Program-made: the position numbers and the translations under genes
The notes under the pieces: generated by a model
What the model was told of the DNA's origin: nothing
Databases searched by the model: none
What the model saw: only the letters and a program-made list of their open reading frames with translations
In this document: in pieces, positions 11,813 to 22,672 of the stretch
Position numbering within the stretch: position 1 is the stretch's first letter
Layout: each line of letters starts with the position of its first letter
DNA from: Mesodorylaimus sp. YZB2_4
Lineage: Eukaryota; Nematoda; Enoplea; Dorylaimida; Dorylaimidae
Assembly (NCBI GenBank): GCA_030248295.1
Contig: JASANH010001537.1
Coordinates: 806,001-870,000 of the forward strand
Reading direction: 5' to 3'
Length of the DNA: 64,000 nucleotides

Positions 11813-13489
11813 TCTTGCCAGAGTCCGGATATGAAACTAGTGTGACTAGGGCCTTGCAGACGCTTATATGCCCGAGCAGTTGCTTCTTTGAATGGCTCGA
11901 AGGAGACGCATAACCAGACAAGCCGCAGATCACTCCCGTGTTTATCGCCCTGGAAGAAGTAGCGTTGGCAGGACGTAGAATATGTCAGCCAGTAGGCGGC
12001 ACCCCGCCATCTTCTAACCGGCAGATTTGAGGGGAAAAAGTATCGCGCGAGGAAACTACGGCCTGCCCATTCACTTTAGCAAGGACTTCGTGGCAGGACG
12101 CCAACTACTGCACAATCAGCTGAAACTATTCCGCTGGCAAAAAATTGCTCAAAAATATCAGTTTGCAAACACAGTGTTTCGCCCCTGATTGTTGACCCCG
12201 CTGAAGGGTGGCTGTATCTCGCTATCGTGTTAAGGGAATCACGGAAGAAGATGGTATCTTCAGTCGGTCTCTGCCCTGGGCCGAGGCAAGCACGCTTACA
12301 GTAGACCTTTCCAGCGTCGCAAACGGGGAGTTGGTGCAGCACTTAACCAGTTTTCATCCACTTTAAGTTTGAGTCTCAAAGTCAGTCGTGGTTTGTTGGC
12401 TGAAACGGTATCGGCTGGTTCGACCAAGTCACTAACTGGGTTTGATACATGAACCCGTTGCTCTATTTTCTAGCAGGCCTTGGGAGGATCACTATTTGAC
12501 TAAGTTAAAGATCACTAAGGCTTAAGATCCTCCCCGCCACTAAACATGCGAGTTCGAGAACTTTGGTATCCTGTAGACTTTGGTCCTGTAGGAATTTTCA
12601 TATCATGATGGACTGTTTCTTGCAGCTGCAGTAATTTTTGTGGTGCCCGTAACGCATGGTGTTTCCCTGCTTGTAGTACCGACCGTTTGGCAGTCAACTT
12701 TTACTAGCACTAAAACATAATACACATACACAGAATAGCAAAGTAGCAGTGGAAAGATTGTTGTGACAAAAGAAAAAGGTTAAAGTGAAAGTTCATCCAT
12801 CTACCTAAACCTTTCGATGTTCCCACCGTAGTCACACATAAGCCTTGGCACCAGTGATTACACCATGGCGTTCCCACAGTGACGCCACACTGCTGACCTG
12901 AGATCGGTATAGCATAGGGTACATACTGTACAGTGTGCTCGTATAGTTAAAGTCATCGTGTGTGTGGGCATTATTAGTCATTAGTGGATTAGTGGCCATC
13001 ATAACGCGTCCAGATCACTTGCTTGTCAAGGCTCTGGCTTTGTCTTTTCTTGCATTTGCATCATGTAAAATACAGAACCTTTTCGAAATTACAGCGTACG
13101 ATGAGCCAGCTTCCATCTTAAGAGCTTGGTAAACAATACTTTTTTATACATAGTGGTATAAAATCAGTTTATCATGAGTTGAATCTTTGTGAGTTGGATA
13201 TTTAGATCAGTAAGTTGTAGAGGCGGCGATGAGTGACGATGAAATTGCGCGTTCGTATATAAAGTTTTAAAGCCATTTACATGTACAGCACATATGGGTA
13301 TATCTTTACACATCTTCTACAGTCTAACTTTGACATACTGTTTAATCTATCCAGTCCTGGAGATGGCGCGGAGACATGCCGTCCCATCATGTTTACTTTT
13401 TCTATTTTGAGCTATACAGAATACGAAGCATGTTTGTTTGGTCGAGCCTTATCACTCGCCCCATGGTCTTATCTCGGGAGAGTATAAAG
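11813..13489. other. No supported gene; unassigned minus-strand ORF
   Basis: An 88-codon minus-strand ORF at 12076-12342 (with Cys-rich CDAGKVYCKRACLGPG near its start) and an open stretch at about 11827-12010 might be exons. I find no matching splice phases or known domain. The rest, including AT-rich 12700-13489, shows nothing I can name. Confidence 0.3.
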
Positions 13490-14890
13490 AGACCTGAGGC
13501 CGTATTCCAGAAGCGTTTTCCAGCGAGATTTTGCAGTGAGGTGACTGGATTCTAGTTAGATGGCTGCGTTTGCTATTACAGAAACAATTACAGTCACATA
13601 GTTCCAGTCACTGGGCCCGGTAACACAGTCACTGCGCAAAAAATACCTAAAAAGCTATTCCATAAAACTTTGTCGCTTGGATAGTCCAGTGAACTATCGA
13701 AGGTGGCTGGGAAAAATCTTCAGGTGCTCTCGATCGCCTGCAACTGTTTTGCTGAAACTGAAACAGCGAGCTTTTACCCTATATAAACAGTAGAGTTTTG
13801 CTGTGAGTTGTCCCAATGGCAGAGCAGAGATATAGCTGTCAATGCGAGGGAGGATTTTTTCAGGTTTCCAATGAAAGTAAGGAGGTGCGGAAATTTTAGG
13901 ACCACAGATAAACACTTCAGACAATTTCAAAAGTGTATAATTCCCCAATTGATTGAGCACATGTTATCGATGTAGCAAGTGCGTCTTTAGCACCAGTTCG
14001 GATCTGACTGTAGAATAAAAGAAAGACTGATCGTTTTACATCCGCATACTGTACTGTAATGTTTGTTTCGCATGATTTTCTGCCCGGCCACATTGGTATT
14101 CAGCTTGGTTTTGACATCGATCGGGCGATCCAAGTAGTAGGTGGTCAACAGTCCAGGCAATAGACAGATCCTCTGCACTTCAAATAAAGGAAGAGCTTCC
14201 ACCTTCGATGACAATTTACACGTGATAAGCACAGGTTGAATCTCCCACCCAGCTCCGCAAGCATAACATCCCGTAGATTCCCTTATACCTCACAGGAGAA
14301 GTTTCGAGGGGGTGGCTACACTCCTGTGCATATACTCTTGAGATGGAACATTCGTACTTTTCTTTGGCACTTGGAGCTTTCCTAGAAGCGTCATCAAAAA
14401 GGAGAGGAAGTCATGGAGGAAGGTGCAAAAATTCAGAAAAATGTACGTCTAAGAAGTGCAGGAGTAGGAAGGAATAAACGTGAGAGAAGGGAGGGGGGAG
14501 ATAGAAGAAATCATGACCTGCAATTTATTTTCTCTACTTTTACCTGACATTCACACTCATCTCTCTACAGCCGCTTCGAACACCCCTAAAATCACTATTG
14601 GGGATGCACTCAGCGTGGGTATCTATGTAGAAACCGTAGGAAACAGCAAATGCACGCGGAAGTCGCTGGAATATGCGAGCCTTGTCACCAGAAAATCACA
14701 ACGACCCTATTTTGTTTCTGGAATAGGCGCAAAAAGTTAGGCCTTTCTACAGTCACCTCAATTGACTTTCACAGCGAGCTCAGTGGAATAAGTCACAGTC
14801 ACCTCATTGGAAAGTTACAGTCACCTCGCTGGAATTTTCCTTTCATGTCACTATTTTCCTGAGAGCTTTCTGGAATACGGCCTCTGGCGT
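13490..14890. repeat. Candidate inverted-repeat element
   Basis: GAGGCCGTATTCCAGAA at about 13495-13511 recurs inverted at about 14869-14886. The following words TTCCAGCGAG and GAGGTGACTG also recur inverted near 14780-14840. Inside the right end, AGTCACCTCA-type units repeat three or four times. No coding sequence is visible inside and no clear target duplication was found, so this is only a candidate MITE-like element. Confidence 0.35.
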
Positions 14891-16149
14891 TCGCCTCCTT
14901 CAACCGAGACAACGGGCGCTAGGCCGCCAGTTCTGTCGCCTCTCGGACGATTCACATGTGAGCGATACGCGTGCAAAACTGGACTGTGTAGCTAACCTTA
15001 CAGTTGAGGCTAAGCCGAAACCTCACGTATCAAGGACGGCTTTATTCACATTGACCACAGTGAATTGCCAGGCTACTGCGTTTACCCACGATTAAAACCG
15101 TAAGCAAATTAAACTTGCCAGCAATAATGGTTCAAAAAGCGGTGTACGAAAAAAAACCGGGTGGCGGATATCAAAAAACGAAGACAGGGTTGGCGAAAAT
15201 GAATGAAACTCAAGTAAGTCAAGTTGACAACAGACGAGGTCATAAAAATGATTGCAGCCACGACATTTGTGCTTCATGGCCTTGGAACTTCAGTTAATAA
15301 GGTAAGAAATTTCACTGACGCTTAAAAACATAATGTTTTAAGACGACGTTGGAATGCTTGTTTGACAGAGAAATGCTTTGCATTCTTGACATCGAAGCTG
15401 TGGAAGAAGGGAAGAGGTGCGAAGGTTGCCATAAGCAGTCTCTGGGCGGTGAGAAATTCAAATATGCTTTTATTTAGACGCGAGATCATAGAAATAACAA
15501 ACTCTCTGCGATGTTTGATATCATCTGGGAGAAGCAAGAACTCGACTTCAGTGCTTTTTGCTCTTCCATATGGGACATGAACATACCGCTCTTCAACTCA
15601 GACTTGTTCACGATTACTATGGAAAAACTAAACACGGTACTCCACGCCATCTTGAGGACTGGAAGAGTGAACATATGCTGTGTGGAGAAGTTATACTGTA
15701 GAAAATGTGTAAAGAGCTGTAGAACTACGCTGTACATTTAATGCCAACAAATTCGAAATGACTATTTATCGATGCTTATGTACAATAAAATTTCATTTTA
15801 CTTGAATACAATTATGTATACCTTCGAGTCGGTATAACATACGGTATACCAGTATGTTAAAGCAGGCAAGCAGCAATGATCGACAAAAGCTGAAAGCGGG
15901 CGATAAAGCTGACGGGATGGTGAAGCCACGGCATGGTGATGTATTGGCGCTATTTCAGAGAAGCTGTGCTGTGGTCACGGATCGATCAAACTGAAAAAGT
16001 GGACTTTGGAGCTTGAAGAGCCAAGTGAAGTTGTCTATTATGAACTAAGTAAAGCTGGAGAGGAACGCGTAAAAAATGGTTTAAAAACTACGATAGCCGC
16101 TAGTTATTTTTTCAGATCCTATGGTGGTATACTTGTAACCCTCTGCCGC
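14891..16149. other. No gene seen
   Basis: Only short ORFs on both strands, with much overlap and no domain signature or splice-compatible chain. AT-rich 3' part. Confidence 0.35.
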
Positions 16150-16310
16150 CAGGCCATGGGGAGTGGTAGAGAGTGATCGATATTCTCCCCTAGCTGGGAG
16201 ACGTCAACCTCTCCGGTTGATGTTTCTAAGGCAGGTAGTCGGAGTATTTGTCCCGCTGACTTCGGTCGGCCGCACTCTCTCCTAAGCCTGACGGCATGGT
16301 TGCATGTTCA
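16150..16310 (+). repeat. Interspersed hairpin repeat (R1), copy 2
   Basis: Contains the R1 order: GGCCATGG-GAGTGG, GAGAGTGATCGATATTCTC hairpin, CTAGCTGGGAGACGTCAACC, GGTTGATGTTTC, then a GTCGG...GACTTCGGTCGGCC segment. It is directly followed by a SINE-like element on the opposite strand. Confidence 0.65.
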
Positions 16311-16334
16311 TATTCATGTTCATGTTTTACCACA

Positions 16335-16435
16335 TCACCAAACGCTTATGCGCACTCGAGGGTGAAGGGACACATTTTACACGAAATGATTTACCGGCCC
16401 GCGAGTCGAACACTCGCCCGCATACTGCACTGCAC
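16335..16435 (-). repeat. tRNA-derived SINE-like element
   Basis: On the minus strand, GGGCGAGTGTTCGACTCGCGG resembles a tRNA T-arm (Pol III B box). It is followed by TAAATCATTTCGTGTAAAA and a CACCCTCGAGTGCGC body. The same arrangement occurs on the plus strand at 62107-62235. The anticodon region is degraded in this copy. Confidence 0.45.
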
Positions 16436-16892
16436 TAATCGCGGTCGTTGAAACTGTGCTCAAAAATGAAGAAATAACCATTTTTAAGAAATTGCTTGAA
16501 TGAAAAGGATGGCCAACTAGTACGGAGACTGTTGTTCAGGACACAGACTCTTTTTACGCTAGTCCTCTTCGAGCGGCCCTTGGGTGTATCGATGGGCCAT
16601 TCTGTGTAACGTTTGAAAGTCGAAGTACACTCTAGAATCGATGTCGAAATATGGAAAAGAGAACAACGCACGACAAACGACCGCCAACAAAAGACCGCGC
16701 GCGACAAAAGACAGCGTTTTCATATTTTGTCACATATGAATCACTGTCACATAAGAATAGCTGGCCAGCTTCAGTCAGCTGGTACTCATGAGGAATGATT
16801 AGTTCCTCCAGCGTTCTTGGTACAGTACTGTAAGTTTTAGCGACGACACTGACGGCAGTGCACCTTTCACTGCAGTTACCGCTGCAACTTTT

Positions 16893-19160
16893 TTATGCTA
16901 TGCTATGCTATATTTACTATGCCGAAAAGCTTATCAGCCCACTGAAATGGCACAGCACAAATACGAGAAAAACAGGATAAAAAAGTCTAAAACCGAAGCT
17001 TAGAAACAAAACTTTTGAATTCCTCGAAATTACCGAAAGCGATATCACTCGGTATCACAGAATTCCATAAAAGTAATAGTCGAAAACTCGAAACTCTGAG
17101 AATATGACAACGAGCGAGGTTTAGTAATTTCGAGGTGATGAGGCTTTGTTAAATGAGCACTTACACGACGACCACACATGTCCGAGTGCACAAAACGCAT
17201 AGTTGGATAAACCGCGTGACCATGGTAATATCGATATAGTTGAAACAGTTTATGATGGTTTCTACGATCAGATAAAAATGGCCAATTCAATGTCTCCAAG
17301 GCTGATTCGTACGGTATTGTCCAATTATTCAGAACTGCACTCACCGCAAACTTTTGTGTTTTTTCCAAGTCGTCCACTAACTTCTTTTGGATTGGAGACC
17401 ATGCAACACATCCGTAGTCCAAACGAGGGCGGACGCAACGAAGATACACTGTCTCCAAAACTTGCGATGCGAATTTCCCAAACTTTCTACGAAAAGCACC
17501 AATCACTCGTCTTGAAGAAGCTGCAATCTCGCAGCAATGCTGAGAGAACTGCAAATCCATTGAAAGATGCACTCCCAAGTACTTCACGACATTTGTAAAC
17601 TGGATCAATTTACCATTCAAAGTCAATGTTGGGAGCTTTGTCACTGAACGGCTCAATTGAAAAGTACAGGCCTGAGTTTTGTCCGTATTCAGTTCGAGTC
17701 CAAGTTTCGAAATATGGTTCGCAATAAAGTCGACTGCAGGCTGGAGCCGATTCTGAATGGCCGAGGGAGATGACGAAGGAACTGCTAAAACCAAATCATC
17801 AGCATATGCAAGTAAAAGAAAGTCAGGATAGGTCGCCTCAAAACGAATCAATAACGAGTTAATAAATGCCGTAAAAAGGATAGGACCCAGCACTGATCCC
17901 TGCGGGACTCCAGATATCACAGGAGACGGTCTTGAAGATGACTGGCCAATTAAAACAAACTGCGATCGATCAGATAAGTACGATGCGATCCATTTGAGTA
18001 ACGTAGGAGACAATTTGTGGTCTCGTTCCAAAGACTCCAACAGTTGAAAATGAGGCACTCTATCGAACGCCTTTTTTAAATCAAAAAATACCGCACCAAC
18101 TGCTCGAAATGATGGGGAATTAAGCCAGTCGTGGATCATTTGAGTTACCTGAATAATTGCTCCAGTAGTCGAGTGCCCACGACGAAATCCATGCTGCTTT
18201 GATGACAAAATAAGCCGTGGTTGCAGAAGTCTAAAAACATGCTGCTCCATTATTTTTGAGAGAATTGGAAGCAGAGAAATTGGACGATAACTGGACGGCA
18301 ACGAGCGATCACCCGATTTGGGAATCGGAATTACTTTCGCAGTTTTGAAAGCTGATGGAACAATGCCCTCTCTTAAAGATCTGTTGATCAGATTAGTAAG
18401 GACTGGCGTGATCGATGGAGCCAAATTTCGAAGAATTGATGCCGTTAGACCATCTGACCCAGGAGCGCCCCGTAGTCGTAAAGCAGTGAGCTGCTGCCTG
18501 ACAAAATACTCAGTCACAGAGTAATCAAAATAATCATCAGGGTCAGGCAGAGGCGGCCAACAGCGGGAACACGGATTCGAGTTAAAATACCCGGAGAAAA
18601 CATTTTGAAGAAGGTTCGCTTTTTCCTCCTGGTCAGAGACAATTTTTCCAGTTGCATCAATCAATGGAGGAATGGACCGATTTTCTGGTCCGCATTGCCT
18701 ATAAGCATTCCAGAATTCAGAAGGCGAATTTGCGTTTAAAAAGGTATTTTCGACATATTGGCGCTTACTAATGCGAACTTGTTTCTTCACTTGTTTTCGT
18801 AGCCGCGAAAACCAAGAATGATCAGATAGTAAATTTGTCGATTTCCATTTCCGGTATGCACTATTCTTTTCACGAATAAGGCGTAAAAGTTGCGACGTAA
18901 GCCATGGTGGCAGTGAACTACGTCGAACAGTTGAACGAGGAATCATCGCAAAAACAACCCCAAAGATCCTATACATCAATCGATTGCAAGCGACATCGAC
19001 TGTTGAAGCTGAATCAACTAGTTCAGCACACTCGTTCGCCGATATTTGCAGGTTTACACTATCCCAGTTTACATTTCGTAGACGCCAAACGAGTTTCTTG
19101 AGAATTTGTTTCTTGAGAATTAGAAGCTTGTTCTTACTTTTCCAACAAAATACTTTTCAC
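16893..19160 (-). mobile_element. 5'-truncated LINE, Jockey/CR1-type
   Basis: The minus-strand element holds a long reverse transcriptase ORF, an untranslated 3' region and a 3' end made of short ATAGC-type tandem units (about 16893-16915). Non-LTR elements of the Jockey/CR1 group often end in such microsatellites. The reading frame stays open upstream of 18979 to about 19150, where a stop occurs. No endonuclease domain is present, so the copy is 5'-truncated. The outer 5' junction and target duplication were not resolved. Confidence 0.8.
17045..18979 (-). CDS. Non-LTR retrotransposon reverse transcriptase
   Basis: The 644-codon frame encodes a reverse transcriptase that would copy the element RNA at a nicked target. 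Motifs in order: APGSDGLTASILR (RT1 region), IPIPKSGDRSLPSSYRPISL, GFRRGHSTTGAI, VFFDLKKAFDRVPH (first catalytic Asp), SGVPQGSVLGP, LLLAYADDLVLA (the catalytic YADD pair), LGLELNTDKT and VKYLGVHL. The C-terminal part contains RPRLDYGCVAWSP and DLEKTQK, typical of Jockey/CR1/L2-like elements. The frame is intact over this span, unlike the MULE, which suggests a fairly young copy. There is no upstream endonuclease, so it should not transpose alone. It lies between PDGF/VEGF-like loci 1 and 2. Confidence 0.88.
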   Translation of the reverse strand: MMYRIFGVVFAMIPRSTVRRSSLPPWLTSQLLRLIREKNSAYRKWKSTNLLSDHSWFSRLRKQVKKQVRISKRQYVENTFLNANSPSEFWNAYRQCGPENRSIPPLIDATGKIVSDQEEKANLLQNVFSGYFNSNPCSRCWPPLPDPDDYFDYSVTEYFVRQQLTALRLRGAPGSDGLTASILRNLAPSITPVLTNLINRSLREGIVPSAFKTAKVIPIPKSGDRSLPSSYRPISLLPILSKIMEQHVFRLLQPRLILSSKQHGFRRGHSTTGAIIQVTQMIHDWLNSPSFRAVGAVFFDLKKAFDRVPHFQLLESLERDHKLSPTLLKWIASYLSDRSQFVLIGQSSSRPSPVISGVPQGSVLGPILFTAFINSLLIRFEATYPDFLLLAYADDLVLAVPSSSPSAIQNRLQPAVDFIANHISKLGLELNTDKTQACTFQLSRSVTKLPTLTLNGKLIQFTNVVKYLGVHLSMDLQFSQHCCEIAASSRRVIGAFRRKFGKFASQVLETVYLRCVRPRLDYGCVAWSPIQKKLVDDLEKTQKFAVSAVLNNWTIPYESALETLNWPFLSDRRNHHKLFQLYRYYHGHAVYPTMRFVHSDMCGRRVSAHLTKPHHLEITKPRSLSYSQSFEFSTITFMEFCDTE

Positions 19161-19484
19161 CTGTTTCAGCTGTATCAGGAGCTGTATGCGAATGATCACG
19201 ACTCCTTTGTGACTGCGTCCTTCGCCCTCTGCATCCGAGCAGGACACTTCGCCGTTTTTCATCGCACTGACGCACTATGCCGCATTCTGTTTATTTTCAC
19301 TACAGTAAATTACTCTTACACATTGCAGGATGCGTATGTCAAGCAGTTTATCCGTGTCCCAAATCATGCTAAATAAGTATAAATAAACATGACCTATTAT
19401 TTGTCGCTAGATTCACTTCATTCAAATTAGAGTCCTTTACCGTAAGACACCCTGGTACCACCATCGATCGCCCTCAAGCCTTGC

Positions 19485-20480
19485 TCAACCAATCACTGTA
19501 GCACTACAGCCACATTTCTTGTGAATAAGCAATTCAGCCGACTCTTCCCCGACAAGTTCAGGGTCTCTTGGGACAATGCCTGCTTCGACCTTCCATACCT
19601 TGTACTAAAAAATCCATCTCATGTCATTTGCTCAACGATCATGAAATTGACTCACTTTGACTCGGACTCTTTCCACTTCTAATGGTACACATTTCGTGCC
19701 ACTGGCCTGGCATGTAGACGAGCATCGAGGCAGATTAATGCAGTAGGGTATGGTGTATATGCGGTAAGGGATAGCCCTGCGATTATCTACCTGATGGTCC
19801 GTGTAGTACCCGCCTTGCAAGTCCACTGGTTCTATGCAGGCATTGACTGGTCTGCACAGTTCATTCGTCATATTGCCAGCTGCATCACTAGCATGGATGG
19901 TCGTGGTGCCTAGAAATCAAAGACAATATTTTGGAAATTTCGGAGTGAAGGCGCGCTCAGAAACTGCACAGTAGAGGCTGGGCCTGTAACGGATTATTAA
20001 GGTGAAGTGACTAGGTCGCCAGAGGAAGCGGACAAATGGCTGCAGAAAAAGGACAACCAAAGGAAAAAACCGCATGTCCCACCCCCCCCCCCCCCGCTGC
20101 TGGATGAGCTGGTCCCCTTACAGCTTCGGTTAGACGGTCTGACAACTGGCCGACTTTAGCGAAGCGGACTTAAGACAAAAAGATCTAAAAATTTGTGTGT
20201 ACATCTTGTCTTGCGCAACTGTTTGTATTTGGACTCTTGCTGCAGATCGTATCCTGGCCGTGGTTTATTATAATAATATGGAAAAAGTCATGGGCTTACA
20301 GTACTTCAGCGGCCGCCGAGACTTCCGTCTACCGATGGACACTGAACAGGAACGAGGGCAAGAAGGGAAAGCTGTGTTGACAAGCGGGCACTTACCCAAA
20401 ACATGAAGTGCGTGGTCGCAGCTGGCCGGTGGGAATCCGCGTATCCAAGCCAGTGCAATGATCAAGACTCTGGCCAGCAT
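19485..20480 (-). CDS. PDGF/VEGF-like cystine-knot protein, locus 2
   Basis: This is the best model of the cluster. Exons are 20480-20396, 19909-19656 and 19604-19485, with GT-AG introns of 486 and 51 bases and phases 1 and 0, giving 152 residues. Exon 1 is a signal peptide (MLARVLIIALAW...). Exon 2 has CRPVNACIEP, IPYCINLPRCSSTC and KCVPLEVERVRVK. Exon 3 (YKVWKVEAGI...) ends HKKCGCSATVIG and stop, giving the final C-x-C of the knot. Order and spacing fit PDGF/VEGF domains: PxC, RCxxxC, CxP, then HxxCxC. The usual RCxGCC is replaced by RCSSTC, so the Cys next to the knot Cys is missing. It would be a small secreted ligand, probably dimeric like its relatives; the receptor is unknown. The first ATG in frame is at 20480. 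Confidence 0.78.
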
Positions 20481-21031
20481 CTTTTCCTTCAAGAAGCTCC
20501 GTGAACGGCACCTGCACTTATGACGACTACGAGGCAACGCGTTGGGACAGCCTCAGTTCATGAAAGCAAACAGATGCTAGGCCAGTTGTTTGCGGGGGCT
20601 GGGATATATGACTGCACCTGACTGCAGCTAGCTTCTCCTGAGAATGGATGAACAACACATTAATTATTCTTGCGCATGGTGAACTTCAAGGCCCTCATCT
20701 GCTTATGGGGTGGGACCATGCCAAAATTTTCGAAACTGGCCACAGGTTACTTACGTAGAAGATTTACTAGAGCGTAACAGACAGACAAATTTCAAATTTC
20801 TCGCCCACCAAAAAAAATCAGGTCACTTTACACGCAAGTAGTCATGCGAGGCAGTCCTGGCAGCAAGCAAGGTTGCAAATATGATATGTTATTCCTGCTT
20901 GCTTCTGCACTTTATTGAAGTAACCGTACTTCCTCACTCAAAAATATAAAAGGCGCTCAGGCTTCATATATACAAATGTGCATACCATAAATGCTAGAGT
21001 GATGCCCAGGGAAATATTGTTTTCAAATAGG
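20481..21031. other. Upstream flank of locus 2, no gene seen
   Basis: Contains no supported ORF. A 14-base run of C (20082-20095) lies just inside the preceding gene's first intron. This flank would hold the promoter of PDGF/VEGF-like locus 2, but I see no clear TATA box. Confidence 0.35.
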
Positions 21032-21035
21032 TCTA

Positions 21036-21493
21036 TGGCGGGCAAATTATTTTGTAGGGGGAGTGTCAAATATTTATTTTGACGTCGAAGTTCTTCGAAG
21101 TAACTAAATATTATTCTTAACGTCGTCGTGGTCACTGTTACAGTGCATTTAGTCCTGCCCTCTTTATCTTCTTCCCCATCGAGGCATGGCAAGGTATCCA
21201 TGGGATGGGCTATATGAGTATCGCGTGCCACCCACAGCACGTGCTGCGGCAGTACTCTATGTAGTCGTGTAGGTATCCTACCTTGCCACGGGTCTGACCC
21301 GGTGTTCGGTCTACGTGAAGACAAGAGACGAAGAGAAGGCGGCTGTTCTTGGCACAGGCAGCAACAGAGAGTGAGTAGGAAAAAGGGCATCCACATGAAC
21401 CAAAGAACGAGACAGGCCCAAACTGGTTAGACGCATAAATGAGACTTATGCTAATGAGCAACCGGTTAGGCCATGAACCCCATTATCACTACA
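21036..21493 (-). repeat. 3' LTR of the Gypsy element (458 bp)
   Basis: The LTR starts TG and ends CA when read on either strand. It lies directly after the polypurine tract on the minus strand and is flanked by TCTA on its outer side. Its minus-strand 5' 22 bases are repeated at 24986-25007. Confidence 0.75.
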
Positions 21494-21496
21494 ATG

Positions 21497-21506
21497 CCCC
21501 CCTCCT
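21497..21506 (-). promoter_or_regulatory. Polypurine tract (plus-strand priming)
   Basis: AGGAGGGGGG on the minus strand, three bases upstream of the 3' LTR start. This is the expected place for the primer of second-strand synthesis in LTR retrotransposons. Confidence 0.7.
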
Positions 21507-21619
21507 GTATGTGCACACCCCGTTGTGCACCAAGAAACACTCCAAACATCGAAAAGCAAAAACAAACAAAACCAAAACCGTATGGGGCAAAAAGGGGAAA
21601 AAAAGAAAAAGCAACGTTA

Positions 21620-22537
21620 TCAACGACGACGACGACGACTGCTGCGTGGACGGTGATGGCTTCTGGGCTTATGCTGGTCCCTGCGACCGTGGCTGGATTG
21701 CTGATCATTGCGCGAGGGAGATGGTGAGCGAGGGCGGGAGGAACGAAAACGGTCGTAACGTGGACGCGGGCTTGGACTTGGAGACTGAGAGGCGAGGCGA
21801 TGAGGAGGTAATTGAGCCGATTCCGGTGACGGTGACCACTGATAACTGGCGGGTGATGGCCTACGCCCACCGGGCGATATACCGATTGCAATTGTGGATG
21901 AGGACGGCGAGGAGCATTCTGAACGAACCTCAACTGGCTCCAGGAGTTGATAAGTGCGATCCCGATCCTCCCACGGCCCCACCAAGGCGACACACGAAAA
22001 AGAATCGAACTCCAAACGGCGAAGACGCTGCTTGACCAGACGGGGAATCGCCTCATGCCTTACTAGACCCTGGAAAGCCAAGAATCGCAAGCATAAGAAT
22101 TCGAATCTGTTCCGATTCAGACCTGCCTCCCAAAAGGAGCAAGCCGCCCAAACCAAGTAAGAATGCTCAAATTCACGCAGGTTCTTTCGAGACAACCCAG
22201 AATTATCGAAATCCCGTAGGGTACGGACGGCAGGGGACCTGTAGACGCGATAAGCCCGTTTCAAAAGATCCCTTTCTCGATTAGAAACTGCGGTGCCCTC
22301 CAAAGGTCCCTCCCAAAATTTCGGGAACTGTGGATCCAGATCCTCTGATCCAGGACCCGGCAAGGGAGGAAGATCTCGGGCCGAGGGAGGGGTCGCTATA
22401 GGAACCCCTGACGATAGCCGTCCACGATAGTTGTTGGTCGCTTGAGTGAATCGTCCCGACGGTGCGCCTACCAGGCGTGATTGAGGACGACTGACAGACT
22501 GGCGCCAACGACACTGACGCCCGAAACGGTGACTCAT
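21620..22537 (-). CDS. Gypsy accessory ORF, Arg/Ser-rich C-terminus
   Basis: A 305-codon ORF starts at an ATG 135 bases after the pol stop, in the place where some Gypsy elements carry env or another third ORF. Residues about 1-90 are basic and Pro/Ser-rich. Residues about 90-190 look globular and helical (RERDLLKRAYRVYRSPAVR, SYLVWAACSFWEAGLNRNRF). The last 90 or so are rich in SPSP, RSSRPRS and RRRRR, like an RS domain. There is no signal peptide or membrane segment, so it is not a typical envelope protein. The basic tail suggests RNA or splicing-factor binding, but that is inference. It could also be a displaced gag-like protein. I do not recognise the globular part. Confidence 0.6.
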   Translation of the reverse strand: MSHRFGRQCRWRQSVSRPQSRLVGAPSGRFTQATNNYRGRLSSGVPIATPPSARDLPPLPGPGSEDLDPQFPKFWEGPLEGTAVSNRERDLLKRAYRVYRSPAVRTLRDFDNSGLSRKNLREFEHSYLVWAACSFWEAGLNRNRFEFLCLRFLAFQGLVRHEAIPRLVKQRLRRLEFDSFSCVALVGPWEDRDRTYQLLEPVEVRSECSSPSSSTIAIGISPGGRRPSPASYQWSPSPESAQLPPHRLASQSPSPSPRPRYDRFRSSRPRSPSPSRNDQQSSHGRRDQHKPRSHHRPRSSRRRRR

Positions 22538-22672
22538 CTATAACCACACAAAAATAAAGATTAGTGATCATTTCAAACTCTGGAAGGACAACACAAAATT
22601 AAGTAATGCACTCCGGACAGCCGCCGCTAAACCGAAAACACAACACACAAAGTTCTATCAGAGCTGCAAAAA

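Noticed and set aside
12076..12342. Minus-strand ORF with Cys-rich N-terminus
   Set aside because: No recognisable domain, and neighbouring ORFs do not join in phase; kept only as an unassigned note.
13987..14232. Minus-strand ORF containing VCGCK near its end, resembling the terminal C-x-C of the PDGF/VEGF-like genes
   Set aside because: No preceding (Y/F)xxW start, no matching acceptor phase and no first-half knot exon nearby; chance CGC is likely.
21439..22035. Plus-strand ORF of 198 codons, Lys/Thr-rich start
   Set aside because: It lies antisense to the Gypsy third ORF and LTR; its composition mirrors the Arg/Ser-rich tail on the other strand. No independent support.
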